Shown in pieces: positions 1 to 13,500 of a stretch of DNA of 64,000 nucleotides. Every line of letters begins with the position of its first letter. The stretch's first letter is position 1. The position numbers were made by a program, and so were the translations under genes. The DNA comes from Propionibacteriaceae bacterium. GTDB lineage: Bacteria; Actinomycetota; Actinomycetes; Propionibacteriales; Propionibacteriaceae. The stretch is from assembly GCA_009782785.1 (NCBI GenBank), contig WRIJ01000001.1, positions 62,001 through 126,000 of the forward strand, read 5' to 3'. The notes under the pieces are model-generated. The model was given only the letters and a program-made list of their open reading frames with translations, did not search any database and had not been told where the DNA came from.

Positions 1-685
1 CCTCACTAATCAGTGCATCTCTCGAAGCCTGAGCGGTAGCAAGAGACTCTGTGATAGACAGCTCTGCCTCATTTTGCAGGGCTGTGGCTTGGCGTTGCGC
101 CGAATCGATAATGGACTGTGCTTCCTGCTGAGCCTGGGTCACCATCGCTTCAGCCTGCCCTTGAGCAGCAGTCAGGGATGCGTCAGCATCAGCCTTGGAC
201 CGATCAAGAATCGCTTGGATCTCCGACATTTGCTGTTCACGATTTTCGGTGATATCGCTCATGGCATTGGAGCGAAGAGCATCGACTTCACCCTGGCTCA
301 CTGAACGCATCTCTTGGGCGGCAGTTGTTGCTTCGGCCGTGATGCGCTGGGCCTCTCTCATGGCAGTCGAAATAATTTCATCTGCTTTGGCTTGAGAAGC
401 ATGCAGGATTTGCGCTGCATGGCCAGAGAGCCTGTCGACTTCGATATCACCCGAATCATTACGTGTAGTGTCGGCAGCCTTGTCTGAACCAGCAGCTGGC
501 TGCTTGGATGCCTGGACGAGACGCTGGCGAAGGGTGACGACTCTTTCTTCAAGGCTTCGAACATAAGCGTCCACTTGCGCTTTATCGTACCCGCGCATCT
601 GGGATTGGAATGTACCAGCTGCGGTATTCGATGAGCTGGTCGCAGTGTTCTCGCTGGTCGATTCAGTGGTCTGGTTGCTAGGCAT
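1..685 (-). CDS. DivIVA/FilP-like coiled-coil protein (partial, 3' end outside window)
   Basis: This gene begins at ATG 685, preceded by an AGGAG ribosome site, and runs off the left edge, so about 228 N-terminal residues are visible. A disordered Ser/Thr-rich start is followed near residue 31 by a DivIVA-type motif (RGYDKAQVDAYVRSLEERV). The rest is an Ala/Gln/Glu-rich heptad-like helix, presumably a long coiled coil. Such proteins organise polar growth or the cytoskeleton at the inner membrane. From memory, Streptomyces filP/scy genes lie beside the methylmalonyl-CoA epimerase gene, as here, which favours a FilP/Scy relative over DivIVA (Wag31) itself. The C-terminus is not seen, so the subfamily is uncertain. 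Confidence 0.75.
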   Translation of the reverse strand, partial: MPSNQTTESTSENTATSSSNTAAGTFQSQMRGYDKAQVDAYVRSLEERVVTLRQRLVQASKQPAAGSDKAADTTRNDSGDIEVDRLSGHAAQILHASQAKADEIISTAMREAQRITAEATTAAQEMRSVSQGEVDALRSNAMSDITENREQQMSEIQAILDRSKADADASLTAAQGQAEAMVTQAQQEAQSIIDSAQRQATALQNEAELSITESLATAQASRDALISE

Positions 686-768
686 GCATACTCCTCAAGA
701 GTCAACAAAACTCACGTCCTGGCGAGGGGGTCGCCAGGACATAGGTGATTCTACTTCATTACCACCAA

Positions 769-1218
769 TTAGTGGGAATCGTGTGCCGGTTCGACAATTT
801 CCAATAGTACGCCACCGGTGTCTTTCGGATGGACGAATTGGATTCGCGACCCACCAGTACCAATTTTTGGAGTGTCATAGAGCAGTCGTGCACCACGTTC
901 GCGAAGGACCTCAGACACATGGTCGATATCTGCTACGCGATAGGCGACTTGCTGGATTCCACCGCGCCCGTTGTTAGCGGTAATGAATTTTCCAATCGTG
1001 GAGTCTTCACTCAGCGGTGCCAAGAGTTGCACCTGTGCAGCGAGTTCAACCTGGTCCCCAGTTCCCAGCATGGCCTCCTCGACACCTTGTTCTTCATTAG
1101 TTTCTCGATGGAGCAAACGGAACCCAAGGACCTCAGTGTGAAACTTCAAGGCATCCTCAAGATTGGGTACGGCATAGCCGACGTGGTCAATACATGTGAA
1201 AAGATCAGAATTATCCAT
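769..1218 (-). CDS. mce: methylmalonyl-CoA epimerase
   Basis: A 149-residue glyoxalase-fold (VOC) protein that interconverts (2R)- and (2S)-methylmalonyl-CoA in the propionate/succinate pathway. Length and sequence match the Propionibacterium shermanii enzyme closely (start MDNSDLF, CIDHVGYAVP, HRETNEEQGV, PKIGTGGSRI). Of the metal ligands known there, His12, the Gln near 64 and a Glu near the C-terminus are present. The His-His pair at 90-91 is Gln-Gln here (residues 89-90); I recall similar QQ forms in mycobacterial homologues. ATG 1218 is chosen because an in-frame start 12 codons upstream would add residues not found in the family. A DivIVA-like gene lies downstream. Confidence 0.93.
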   Translation of the reverse strand: MDNSDLFTCIDHVGYAVPNLEDALKFHTEVLGFRLLHRETNEEQGVEEAMLGTGDQVELAAQVQLLAPLSEDSTIGKFITANNGRGGIQQVAYRVADIDHVSEVLRERGARLLYDTPKIGTGGSRIQFVHPKDTGGVLLEIVEPAHDSH

Positions 1219-1361
1219 ACCCCTAGTGTTCCACAAACACCACGATCTCTTCACACATTCCCATGATGAGATTCCTGTGAGCTAGTTTTCAACACGCGGG
1301 GCGATAAGCCCCACGGATGGTGAGATTTCAGGCAGAATGAGGGGTGGCGAAAGAAGGAACC

Positions 1362-1526
1362 ATGGCTAAGGTGATAAGGAATATTGCGATTGTTGGAGTC
1401 GTGATCTTCCTGGCATTCTTCATTTTCACGCGTCCTGAAGATTCGGCTAACGCCGTGAAGTCCTTCTTCGAAAGCTTTGGATCACTCGTCCGCTTCTTCC
1501 AGACCCTTGTGTCCAAGGGGGGATAA
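1362..1526 (+). CDS. small single-pass membrane protein
   Basis: A 54-residue protein with a hydrophobic segment at about residues 6-22 (IAIVGVVIFLAFFIFT) and a short amphipathic tail. The ATG at 1362 has an AAGGA ribosome site just upstream, so it is preferred over an in-frame GTG at 1344. The stop codon directly abuts the ATG of the PH-domain gene, which implies a two-gene operon and a possible partnership at the membrane. I do not recognise the family. Confidence 0.6.
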   Translation: MAKVIRNIAIVGVVIFLAFFIFTRPEDSANAVKSFFESFGSLVRFFQTLVSKGG

Positions 1527-2066
1527 ATGGACTCTCGTCCATCCCTTTTCACTCCTGATGTTGCTCGCTACTTGCTCACCGATGAGGGTGAACAAATTGT
1601 TGACGAAGTTGTCAAACACCCTGTCTGCATGATCCCGTCGGTCTTCCTGACTATTGTTGGAATTCTGGTGATGTTTGCTGCCCCAATAGCGGGGAAACTA
1701 TGGATTGTTGTCTTGGTGGCCGGTGCTGGGATTTCATTGTTTGGGTTGTGGAAATATCACATGCTCGCCATGGATCGTTTCGTGGTGACCAATATGCGGG
1801 TCTACCGCGTCCATGGCATTACCGAACGTCACGTCGCGACCATGCCACTGTCACGAATACTAGATATTTCTGTTGTTCAATCTCTGTGGGGGATGACCTT
1901 CAACTATGGGCATTTCACTTTTGAATCGGCTGCCGAAGCGCAAGGATTACGCGAAATTACCTTTGTGGGTGATCCACGAACCCGTGATCTGACTATTCAG
2001 CGAGTGATTCAACGCGCTGGGGTACGAGCCAAGGCTCAGGCATCCCGATTCGACGACGGCGCCTAA
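1527..2066 (+). CDS. bacterial PH-domain membrane protein
   Basis: A 179-residue protein with two adjacent transmembrane helices at about residues 35-75, followed by a bacterial PH-like (bPH2) domain with the typical RFVVTNMRVYRV and LSRILDISVVQSLWG segments. It should sit in the inner membrane with the PH domain in the cytoplasm; the role of this family is not settled. The start codon follows the stop of the upstream small membrane protein without a gap. It is convergent with pgm. Confidence 0.8.
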   Translation: MDSRPSLFTPDVARYLLTDEGEQIVDEVVKHPVCMIPSVFLTIVGILVMFAAPIAGKLWIVVLVAGAGISLFGLWKYHMLAMDRFVVTNMRVYRVHGITERHVATMPLSRILDISVVQSLWGMTFNYGHFTFESAAEAQGLREITFVGDPRTRDLTIQRVIQRAGVRAKAQASRFDDGA

Positions 2067-2101
2067 CCTGGTGGCATCGAGCAAGGACCTTCGAGAGCCG
2101 A

Positions 2102-3724
2102 TTAGGCTGCAAGCGCCTGATCAACCACCTCTTTAGCTTCTTGCTGGACCTGTGCCAGATGGTCCTCACCTAAGAATGATTCTGCGTAGATCTTGTAAAT
2201 GTTTTCTGTACCTGACGGGCGTGCAGCGAACCAGGCGTTGGGTGTCGTCACCTTGAGTCCACCAATGGGGGCATTATTTCCCGGAGCCGTGGTCATGGCG
2301 GCTGTGATGGGTTCCCCTGCCAGATCCTGAGCGGTGACATCACTGGGGGACAGGTTCGACAGTCGAGCTTTCTGCTCCCTATCCGCGCTGGCATCCATGC
2401 GAGCGTACGACGAAGCGCCATAAAGTTGCTCGAATTCTTGGTAACGCGCCCACGGTGTTTCACCGGTGACGGCCATGATCTCGGAAGCGAGCAGACACAT
2501 GATGAGTCCATCCTTATCGGTGGACCAAGTTTTTCCATCTTGGGTGAGGAATGAGGCTCCAGCTGATTCTTCTCCACCAAATCCGAGAGTGCCAGAAATG
2601 AGCCCAGGAACAAACCATTTAAAACCGACAGGGACCTCCACCAGTGGACGGCCAATGGCTTCAACGACGCGGTCGATCATTGAACTTGAGACCAATGTTT
2701 TACCCACACCAGCATTGTGGCTCCACTGGGGGCGATGGGTGAAGAGATAGTCAATAGCCACTGCGAGGTAGTGATTGGGATTCATCAATCCACCATCAGG
2801 GGTGACGATCCCATGGCGATCAGCATCCGCGTCATTGCCTGTGGAAATGTCGTACTGGTGTGATTCGCTGACCACTCCTGCCATGCAGTACGGCGATGAG
2901 CAGTCCATTCGGATCTTGCCATCGTGATCCAGGGGTACGAAGCTAAACCGAGGATCGATCCCTGTGTTGGTCACCGCGAGATTGAGCCCAGTGTTCTCTG
3001 CCATGTATTGCCAGTACTGCAAAGCGGCACCCCCAAGAGGGTTGGCCCCGATGCGAATCCCTGCTTTCGCGATAGCATCCATGTCCACTACACGCCCAAG
3101 CCCGTCACAATAGGGTGTGCGGAAATCGAACCATGACACGGTGTCGAGACCAGGTGATCGTTTAACCTGTGAGGGATTTCCGAGTAATTCATTGGCTCGT
3201 TGGGCAATCCAACCAGTGGCATCGGTGTCTGCAGGCCCGCCTTCGGGTGGATTGTATTTGAATCCTCCGTCACGGGGTGGATTGTGGGATGGTGTGACAA
3301 CGATTCCATCAGCAAGATCATGGCTGCGGCCCTCATTGTGAGCAAGGATGGCCCGCGAGAGCGCAGGAGTGGGGGTGTACTCTTCTTCACGATCTGCCAG
3401 GACACTGACCTGGTTGGCGCTCAACACTTCCAGAGCCGTTTTCCAGGCGGGCATAGACAAGCCATGTGTGTCTTTAGCCAGGTAGATTGGGCCGGTTGTT
3501 CCCTGGAGGGCCCGGTATTCGACCAGTGCCTGGGTGATGCAAGCGATGTGGGCTTCATTGAAAGCACCATCGAAACTGGATCCTCGATGTCCGGAGGTGC
3601 CGAAAGCAACCATTTGGTCAGGGTTGGTGGCATCTGGAACGATGTCATAGTAGGCAGCAATGAGTGCATCGACATCAATGAGGTCTTCTGTCAGGGCTCG
3701 TTGCCCGGCGCGAGGATGAGTCAT
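2102..3724 (-). CDS. pgm: phosphoglucomutase (alpha-D-glucose phosphate specific)
   Basis: A 540-residue enzyme interconverting glucose-1-phosphate and glucose-6-phosphate. Visible family marks are the [11 protein letters not shown]-terminal loop (about 41-50), the phosphoserine loop TPSHNP with Ser146, the metal-binding DADADRHG at 298-305, and the phosphate-binding [11 protein letters not shown] near the C-terminus. The start at 3724 ([10 protein letters not shown]) matches the usual beginning of actinobacterial Pgm; a longer reading from 3835 would run into the divergent gene. It is divergent from the CnoX-like gene with about 67 bp between starts. Its product can feed or drain the glycogen cluster that follows at 4.7-11.1 kb. 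Confidence 0.95.
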   Translation of the reverse strand: MTHPRAGQRALTEDLIDVDALIAAYYDIVPDATNPDQMVAFGTSGHRGSSFDGAFNEAHIACITQALVEYRALQGTTGPIYLAKDTHGLSMPAWKTALEVLSANQVSVLADREEEYTPTPALSRAILAHNEGRSHDLADGIVVTPSHNPPRDGGFKYNPPEGGPADTDATGWIAQRANELLGNPSQVKRSPGLDTVSWFDFRTPYCDGLGRVVDMDAIAKAGIRIGANPLGGAALQYWQYMAENTGLNLAVTNTGIDPRFSFVPLDHDGKIRMDCSSPYCMAGVVSESHQYDISTGNDADADRHGIVTPDGGLMNPNHYLAVAIDYLFTHRPQWSHNAGVGKTLVSSSMIDRVVEAIGRPLVEVPVGFKWFVPGLISGTLGFGGEESAGASFLTQDGKTWSTDKDGLIMCLLASEIMAVTGETPWARYQEFEQLYGASSYARMDASADREQKARLSNLSPSDVTAQDLAGEPITAAMTTAPGNNAPIGGLKVTTPNAWFAARPSGTENIYKIYAESFLGEDHLAQVQQEAKEVVDQALAA

Positions 3725-3791
3725 GGTGCCATCATCGCCTATGTAGACTGCGTGAAGCAAGCAATTCCCATCTTCATGAGAGAATATCTCT

Positions 3792-4676
3792 ATGGCACAG
3801 ATTTCAGGCGCAGTTGACCTTTCCGGACTTTCCACACCACCACCGGTAGGTGGAAGTTATGTCACCGAGGTGAGCCAAGAAACTTTCGAAGAGACTTTGC
3901 GTAAGTCGATTCAGCATCCGGTCGTGATCGAGTTCTATTCCTCGAAGGCTCCAGAATCCCAAGCGATGGGGGAGACATTAACCTCCTTAGTTAACGCAGC
4001 AGGTGGATCCTGGCTCCTTGCTCGGATGAATATCGACAACTCTGCTCAGATTGTTCAAGCACTACAAATCAATGCCGTGCCCATGGTGGTGGGCGTACTC
4101 GGTGGCCAGCTCGTACCGCTCTGGCAAGGGTCTATGGCTAAAGAAGAAGCTGAGAAGGTGATCGCTGAGTTGCTCAAGATGGCAGCCGGCAATGGGATTC
4201 TCGGCAAGGCAACACCAGTGGTTCAAGATACTGGGTCAACTGATAGTGGAACCGAAGGCGAGGATGACCCTCGTTATACGCTGGCCTACGAAGCCATGGC
4301 CACAGAGGACTATGCTCAAGCACAAGTTGAATTTGAGAAGCTTCTTGCCCAGAATCCTAATGATCCTCTGGCCAAGACCGGAAAGGCCCAAGCAGGGCTG
4401 CTCTCTCGTGTGGCAGGGTACGATCCAGTCAAGGTCAAGACAGACGTCGATGGTGACAATCCTTCTCGTGATGCAGTCCTAGCTGCAGCTGATATCGCCG
4501 TGGCAATGGGGGATGCGGAGCAGGGATTCTCCTTGCTGATTGCCGCTATTGCTGAGACCTCCGCAGAAACCCGTGACCTCTTGCGTGTACGACTGTTAGA
4601 GCTCTTCGACACCCAGGATCCTTCGGACAAGGTGGTTCTCTCCGCCAGGCGCAACCTAGCCACTGCATTGTTCTAA
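3792..4676 (+). CDS. thioredoxin-fold / TPR co-chaperone (CnoX/YbbN-like)
   Basis: A 294-residue protein with an N-terminal thioredoxin fold (about 28-130), an acidic linker (GTEGEDDPR) and a C-terminal helical TPR-like part (about 158-290). The thioredoxin active-site CxxC is missing: the equivalent stretch is [10 protein letters not shown], and I see no cysteine in the thioredoxin domain. This fits the YbbN/CnoX group of holdase-type chaperones rather than an oxidoreductase. The E. coli member keeps one Cys, so any redox switch is absent here. The gene is monocistronic, divergent from pgm and convergent with glgB. Confidence 0.8.
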   Translation: MAQISGAVDLSGLSTPPPVGGSYVTEVSQETFEETLRKSIQHPVVIEFYSSKAPESQAMGETLTSLVNAAGGSWLLARMNIDNSAQIVQALQINAVPMVVGVLGGQLVPLWQGSMAKEEAEKVIAELLKMAAGNGILGKATPVVQDTGSTDSGTEGEDDPRYTLAYEAMATEDYAQAQVEFEKLLAQNPNDPLAKTGKAQAGLLSRVAGYDPVKVKTDVDGDNPSRDAVLAAADIAVAMGDAEQGFSLLIAAIAETSAETRDLLRVRLLELFDTQDPSDKVVLSARRNLATALF

Positions 4677-4696
4677 CCCAGGGTGCGACCAACACC

Positions 4697-6850
<2,154 letters not shown>

Positions 6851-6856
6851 GACTCC

Positions 6857-8938
6857 TCATTTCTTTTTCTTAGACTCACTGGCTTGTTGAAGCACAAGGA
6901 TGTGAGCAGGTTGAGCTGGGTAAAGATTAATATACGCGTCGTGTGCCCACGACCATTCTTGATCTGTCAAGAGGTCGTGAGCTGTGATGGCCAGTAGGGG
7001 ATCCAATCCAAGGTGATCATAGTTGAGGCGGAGGTACCCTTCCTGGGCTTCGCTGGGATTGAGGGATACCACCACGAGTATCCGATCATCACCAGAGGTT
7101 TTGGAATAGGCAATGATCTGGTCATTACCTGTGTCATGGAACCGAATAGTTCGCAGGCACTGGAGTGCTTCATGGGTGCGGCGAAGGTGGTTGAGTTTGG
7201 TGATGAGTTCGTTCAGATTCGGTTTCTTGGTGAAATCCCGGGGGCGATACTCGTACTTCTCAGAATTCAAGTATTCCTCGCGTCCTTCGATCGCCTCATG
7301 TTCACAGAGTTCAAACCCGGAATAGATTCCCCAAGTGGGGCTCATCGTGGCTGCAAGGATGGCGCGGATTGCGAAGGCTGCTGGGTTGCCATCCTGGAGA
7401 TAATACGGGTTGATGTCGGGGGTATTGACGAAGAAATTCGGACGATAAAACGGAGCCATCTCACCAGCGAGTTGGTTGAGATACTCCTCCAATTCCCACT
7501 TTTCAGTGCGCCAAGTGAAATAGGTGTACGACTGGTGGAAACCAACCTTGCCCAAGGCGTGCATCATCTCGGGGCGTGTGAAGGCTTCAGCAAGAAAGAG
7601 GACCTCTGGATGGCGCTCACGCATCTGGGCCATCAACCATGCCCAGAACTCTAAGGGTTTGGTGTGAGGATTGTCGACTCGGAAGATCGTGACTCCCTTG
7701 TCGACCCAAAATTCGATTAAGCGAAGGCATTCAGCATAGATTCCTGGGGGATCCTGGTCGAAATTGATGGGGTAAATGTCCTGATATTTCTTCGGTGGGT
7801 TTTCTGCATAGGCGATCGTTCCGTCGACCCGGGTAGTAAACCACAAGGGGTGGTCCTTCACCCAGGGGTGATCGGGGGAAGCTTGGAGAGCGAAATCGAG
7901 AGCAACCTCCATTCCAAGCTTTTTCGCTTCGCCAACGAAGTGAGAAAAATCATCGAAGGTGCCCAAGTCCGGATGGATAGCATCATGGCCACCATCCTTG
8001 CTTCCGATAGCCCATGGAGAACCAGGGTCTGACTTTTCCACAGTGAGGGAATTATTGCGTCCTTTACGGAAAGCAGAACCAATCGGATGGATGGGGGGAA
8101 GGTAGATGACATCGAATCCGAGGGCAGCGATCTCTTTCAAGCGCCGAGTCGCATGGACAAAATTCCCTGAAGTCCACGTGCCAGACTTGTCTTGGCGCGC
8201 ACCGTGAGAGCGGGGAAACATCTCGTACCAGGAAGAAAACAGTGCCTGGCGTCTATCGACCCACAGCGGGAAGTCTGCCGTTGGTGTGACAAGTTCTCTC
8301 ACAGGATACCTGTGAATCCGGTCAAGAAATGTGGGATCAGTGATCATGGCTTTGAGATCGGTGGGAGAAGTGCTGGAAAAAGTCTCAAAGCTGGTCGCGA
8401 GCAGTTTTTTCCATGCAAGCGACGCAGATCGGTCAATACCCCAGGTTTCTTTGGCACTGGTTTCGATGAGTTGGCGAGCCTCACCCCACAGCAGCTCCTC
8501 GTCGATGTGTTCACCCAGCTTGATGCGGGCATTGTGGAGCCATGTATTCCACGGATGGGACCAGGCTTCTATACGAAAACTCCACAACCCAGGGGAGTTG
8601 GGTGTCACCCAGGCTTCATAGATGTCGAGGCCTTCAGGCCACAATTGGACCATGGGGTACGAGGTTTCTTGACCTGTCGGGGAGGTTAAGATAACGCTTG
8701 CACCGAGGGCGTCATGACCTTCACGAAAGACCCTGGCAGTCACGGGAAAAGACTCGCCAACAACTGCTTTGGCGCTGTAGGCTCCGCCTTCAATCACTGG
8801 TTCGGCTTTGGTGACGCAGATGCGGCCAATTCCTCGTTGAAGAGGGGGTGCGGTTGGCTTCATTGGCCCAGGGAACTCACTACCGAAAGCGTCGGTGGTG
8901 GGGAAAACCGACGTACGCAAGTCAGTCGGCGTACTCAT
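6857..8938 (-). CDS. glgE: alpha-1,4-glucan:maltose-1-phosphate maltosyltransferase
   Basis: A 693-residue GH13_3 enzyme that extends alpha-glucan with maltosyl units from maltose-1-phosphate. The nucleophile is Asp422 (FRVDNPHTKP), the acid Glu451 (FLAEAFTRP), and the maltose-1-phosphate-binding regions GRNNSLTV and NPPKKYQDIYPINFD are intact. A GTG at 8944 is an alternative start two codons upstream. The gene lies between glgX and glgB on the same strand with gaps of 23 and 6 bp. The partners that usually make maltose-1-phosphate (TreS with maltokinase, or GlgM) are not in the window, so they must be elsewhere if the route works. Confidence 0.95.
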   Translation of the reverse strand: MSTPTDLRTSVFPTTDAFGSEFPGPMKPTAPPLQRGIGRICVTKAEPVIEGGAYSAKAVVGESFPVTARVFREGHDALGASVILTSPTGQETSYPMVQLWPEGLDIYEAWVTPNSPGLWSFRIEAWSHPWNTWLHNARIKLGEHIDEELLWGEARQLIETSAKETWGIDRSASLAWKKLLATSFETFSSTSPTDLKAMITDPTFLDRIHRYPVRELVTPTADFPLWVDRRQALFSSWYEMFPRSHGARQDKSGTWTSGNFVHATRRLKEIAALGFDVIYLPPIHPIGSAFRKGRNNSLTVEKSDPGSPWAIGSKDGGHDAIHPDLGTFDDFSHFVGEAKKLGMEVALDFALQASPDHPWVKDHPLWFTTRVDGTIAYAENPPKKYQDIYPINFDQDPPGIYAECLRLIEFWVDKGVTIFRVDNPHTKPLEFWAWLMAQMRERHPEVLFLAEAFTRPEMMHALGKVGFHQSYTYFTWRTEKWELEEYLNQLAGEMAPFYRPNFFVNTPDINPYYLQDGNPAAFAIRAILAATMSPTWGIYSGFELCEHEAIEGREEYLNSEKYEYRPRDFTKKPNLNELITKLNHLRRTHEALQCLRTIRFHDTGNDQIIAYSKTSGDDRILVVVSLNPSEAQEGYLRLNYDHLGLDPLLAITAHDLLTDQEWSWAHDAYINLYPAQPAHILVLQQASESKKKK

Positions 8939-8961
8939 GGACACAATCTAGTGCCAAAGCC

Positions 8962-11088
8962 CTAGTGGGGCTCGGACTGTCTCGCTGTGAGGGATACCTC
9001 GGCTTCCATCAGTACAGCGCAGTGCGCAGGCAGCATCAGTGTAGAGCCAGCCTTCAGCACTTCCGTTGAGGATGGCAGTTCCCCCTCATGCGCAGAATGG
9101 ATGACAATGGTGTACGACGTACCCCATGATCCATCCGGTAACGTCAACTCCACTGGTCCATGCCCTGAATGCACCCAGAGGATGAAAGCCTCACTACAGG
9201 TTGAGGAATACATCCCTAGCAATCTACGGCCCATGTCATGCCAGTCGGCTTCCCCCATTTCTCCACTTCCACCATTGAGCCAGGCCAAATGGGGACGTTG
9301 GAGGGAGCTACCGTTAGCGTCGCAGACATCCTCACGATGAACAAAACTCGTCGGGGCAAGACAGGGATGCTGGGAGCGGATCTGGATCAATTGGGTGAGG
9401 AAATCTGTGATGTCATTCCAACAGTCTTCATCAGCCCAGGACGCCCATGAAATAGGGGAATCCTGGCAGTAAGCATTGTTATTACCCTGCTGGGTGCGAC
9501 CGAACTCATCCCCGGCAGTGATCATGGGAGTGCCATAGGAGAAAATCAGGGTCATGAGGAAGTTCCTCACTTGGCGCTGACGCAACCCAATAATGGATTC
9601 ATCGTCTGTTTCCCCTTCAACTCCGCAATTCCAGGAACGATTGTCATCTGTCCCATCACGGTTGTTTTCGTTGTTAGCTTCGTTATGTTTATGGTTGTAG
9701 GTAACCAAATCGCGCAGGGTGAAACCATCATGGGCAGTAATGAAGTTCACCGAATCGCTCACCTGTCGATTGGAGTATTCGAAGAGGTCGGGGGATCCAC
9801 ACAGCCGGGTGGCGAGTTCTTGTACACCCGGAGTGGCACCACGCCAAAAATCGCGAATATGGTCACGGTAACGCCCGTTCCATTCCATCCATCCATCACC
9901 CCAAGCACCCACCTGGTAGCCATAGGGACCAATATCCCAAGGTTCGGCTATCATGATCGAAGATTCAAAGGTTTTCTCTGCTGCTAGAGCCTGCTTGAAT
10001 TGGTGTTGGTGATCAACATGGTGGAGTTCGTCACGAATCAATGTCGTGGCTAAATCGAAACGGAAACCATCAACGCCCATATCCCTGGTCCAATAGCGCA
10101 AGGAATCAAGAACCATATCCAAGACCCCAGCTTGAGAGGTGTCGACAGAGTTTCCACAACCGGTGACGTCATAGTCGTCGTACATATTCTCGCTGAGCCT
10201 GTAATAGCCTGCGTGATCGATGCCACGAAAAGAGAGTGTGGGGCCTTCATGGTTGCCCTCACCGGTGTGGTTGTACACCACATCAAGAATGACTTCGATT
10301 CCTGCGCGGTGCAAGTGGGTGACCATGTCTTTGAATTCTTCAACCTGTTCACCCATGGTTCCGATAGAGGCGTACGCTGCGTGGGGAGCAAAGAAACCCA
10401 TCGTGTTGTATCCCCAATAGTTCGAAAGTCCTGCACGAATGACGAAAGGTTCAGAAACAAAGTGGTGGACGGGAAGCAGTTCAACCGTGGTGATCCCGAG
10501 GGAGGTGAGGTGCTCGATGATGGCTGGATAGGCCAAACCAGCAAAGGTTCCACGAAGATGTTCAGGGACTAGCGGATGGCGCAGAGTGTATCCCTTCACG
10601 TGTGTTTCGAGAATGACACGCTCGTTGGTTTTGATGATACGTTCCAGCGGTTCTGGTGGGTCAGTGGGGGTGACCACCACCGAGAGTGGTACGGCTTGGG
10701 AGGAATCAGTCGGGTCAGGAAGATAGTCGGATTCAGAGGTGTGGTCATGGATGGGCCCGAGATAATCCACACCACCGGTGATGGCGCGCGCATAGGGGTC
10801 GAGAAGCAGACGTGCTGGGTTGAATCGCTGACCTTGGCGGGGTGCCCATTCGCCGTGGACGCGAAAACCGTACATTTGCCCAGCAGTGATGTCTGGAACA
10901 TGGATACTCCATACGCCATCAGCTCCGGGCAGCATGTCATAGTTGGTCTGTTCTCGATCGGACCCGATGAGGGCGAGCTCCACCCGAGGGGACCTGGGTG
11001 CCCATAAAGAGAACCGAGTTCCTCGGTCATCAACAGTTGCTCCGAGGTGAGCAGAATCTACTGGAGCTAGAAAGGTCGGGCGCGTCAT
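8962..11088 (-). CDS. glgX: glycogen debranching enzyme
   Basis: A 708-residue GH13_11 isoamylase-type enzyme that removes alpha-1,6 branches from limit dextrins. An N-terminal CBM48 domain (about 10-100) precedes the barrel. Catalytic Asp345 lies in GFRFDLATTL and the general acid in MIAEPWDIG, followed by the FNSYQ-type loop and FITAHDGFTL. The start at 11088 (MTRPTF) has an AGGT ribosome site; an in-frame start seven codons upstream is less likely. It is the first gene of glgX-glgE-glgB and divergent from ligA. Confidence 0.95.
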   Translation of the reverse strand: MTRPTFLAPVDSAHLGATVDDRGTRFSLWAPRSPRVELALIGSDREQTNYDMLPGADGVWSIHVPDITAGQMYGFRVHGEWAPRQGQRFNPARLLLDPYARAITGGVDYLGPIHDHTSESDYLPDPTDSSQAVPLSVVVTPTDPPEPLERIIKTNERVILETHVKGYTLRHPLVPEHLRGTFAGLAYPAIIEHLTSLGITTVELLPVHHFVSEPFVIRAGLSNYWGYNTMGFFAPHAAYASIGTMGEQVEEFKDMVTHLHRAGIEVILDVVYNHTGEGNHEGPTLSFRGIDHAGYYRLSENMYDDYDVTGCGNSVDTSQAGVLDMVLDSLRYWTRDMGVDGFRFDLATTLIRDELHHVDHQHQFKQALAAEKTFESSIMIAEPWDIGPYGYQVGAWGDGWMEWNGRYRDHIRDFWRGATPGVQELATRLCGSPDLFEYSNRQVSDSVNFITAHDGFTLRDLVTYNHKHNEANNENNRDGTDDNRSWNCGVEGETDDESIIGLRQRQVRNFLMTLIFSYGTPMITAGDEFGRTQQGNNNAYCQDSPISWASWADEDCWNDITDFLTQLIQIRSQHPCLAPTSFVHREDVCDANGSSLQRPHLAWLNGGSGEMGEADWHDMGRRLLGMYSSTCSEAFILWVHSGHGPVELTLPDGSWGTSYTIVIHSAHEGELPSSTEVLKAGSTLMLPAHCAVLMEAEVSLTARQSEPH

Positions 11089-11147
11089 CGCGTACCTCGA
11101 AAAGAGCACATGACGTCAACACTATCGTGGGCAACACTCACTGGTGA

Positions 11148-13280
<2,133 letters not shown>

Positions 13281-13286
13281 TCGCAG

Positions 13287-13292
13287 TAGACT
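13287..13292 (+). promoter_or_regulatory. -10 element TAGACT, leaderless start at 13299
   Basis: TAGACT is followed by exactly six bases and then GTG 13299. With transcription starting about 7 nt after the -10 element, the start codon would be the 5' end of the mRNA. The same spacing recurs at many genes in this window. Confidence 0.5.
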
Positions 13293-13298
13293 GTGGTT

Positions 13299-13496
13299 GT
13301 GCCTCTATTGTCGGATCTTGATCTTCACCCTGCCACACCGTTGCGCGTCCAGCCTTCTTTAGGCGAGTGGGGGCCGGGGACTATTGTCACCACTAGGCGC
13401 AAGAAACTCACTCGAGTGTTGTGGATTCTCGCGTTCGTGATTGTTGCAGCCGGAATCACGGCCTTTGCTTATTACGCCTACCGGGTTATCACCTAA
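13299..13496 (+). CDS. small membrane protein
   Basis: A 65-residue protein with a polar N-terminus (PLLSDLDLHPATPLRVQP), a basic patch (TTRRKKLTRVLW) and one transmembrane helix near the C-terminus (ILAFVIVAAGITAFAYYAY). The GTG at 13299 is chosen because a TAGACT -10 element sits 6 nt upstream; another in-frame GTG lies at 13293. It follows ligA by 18 bp and is convergent with gdhA. I do not recognise a family; the membrane helix and promoter support a real gene. Confidence 0.5.
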   Translation: MPLLSDLDLHPATPLRVQPSLGEWGPGTIVTTRRKKLTRVLWILAFVIVAAGITAFAYYAYRVIT

Positions 13497-13500
13497 CCGG
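13481..13500. terminator. inverted repeat between convergent genes
   Basis: CCGGGTTA and TAACCGG form a 7-bp stem with one bulged base around TCACC. It overlaps the stop codon of the small membrane protein and lies next to the gdhA stop. There is no T-run, so it is at best a weak bidirectional terminator. Confidence 0.3.

Noticed and set aside
1298-1312. Small hairpin GGGGC-GATAA-GCCCC between mce and the small membrane gene
   Set aside because: Only 5 bp, no T-run, and it lies between divergent starts where a terminator is not expected.
7013-7654. A 213-codon plus-strand frame inside glgE
   Set aside because: Antisense to conserved GlgE motifs; no start signal or recognisable family.
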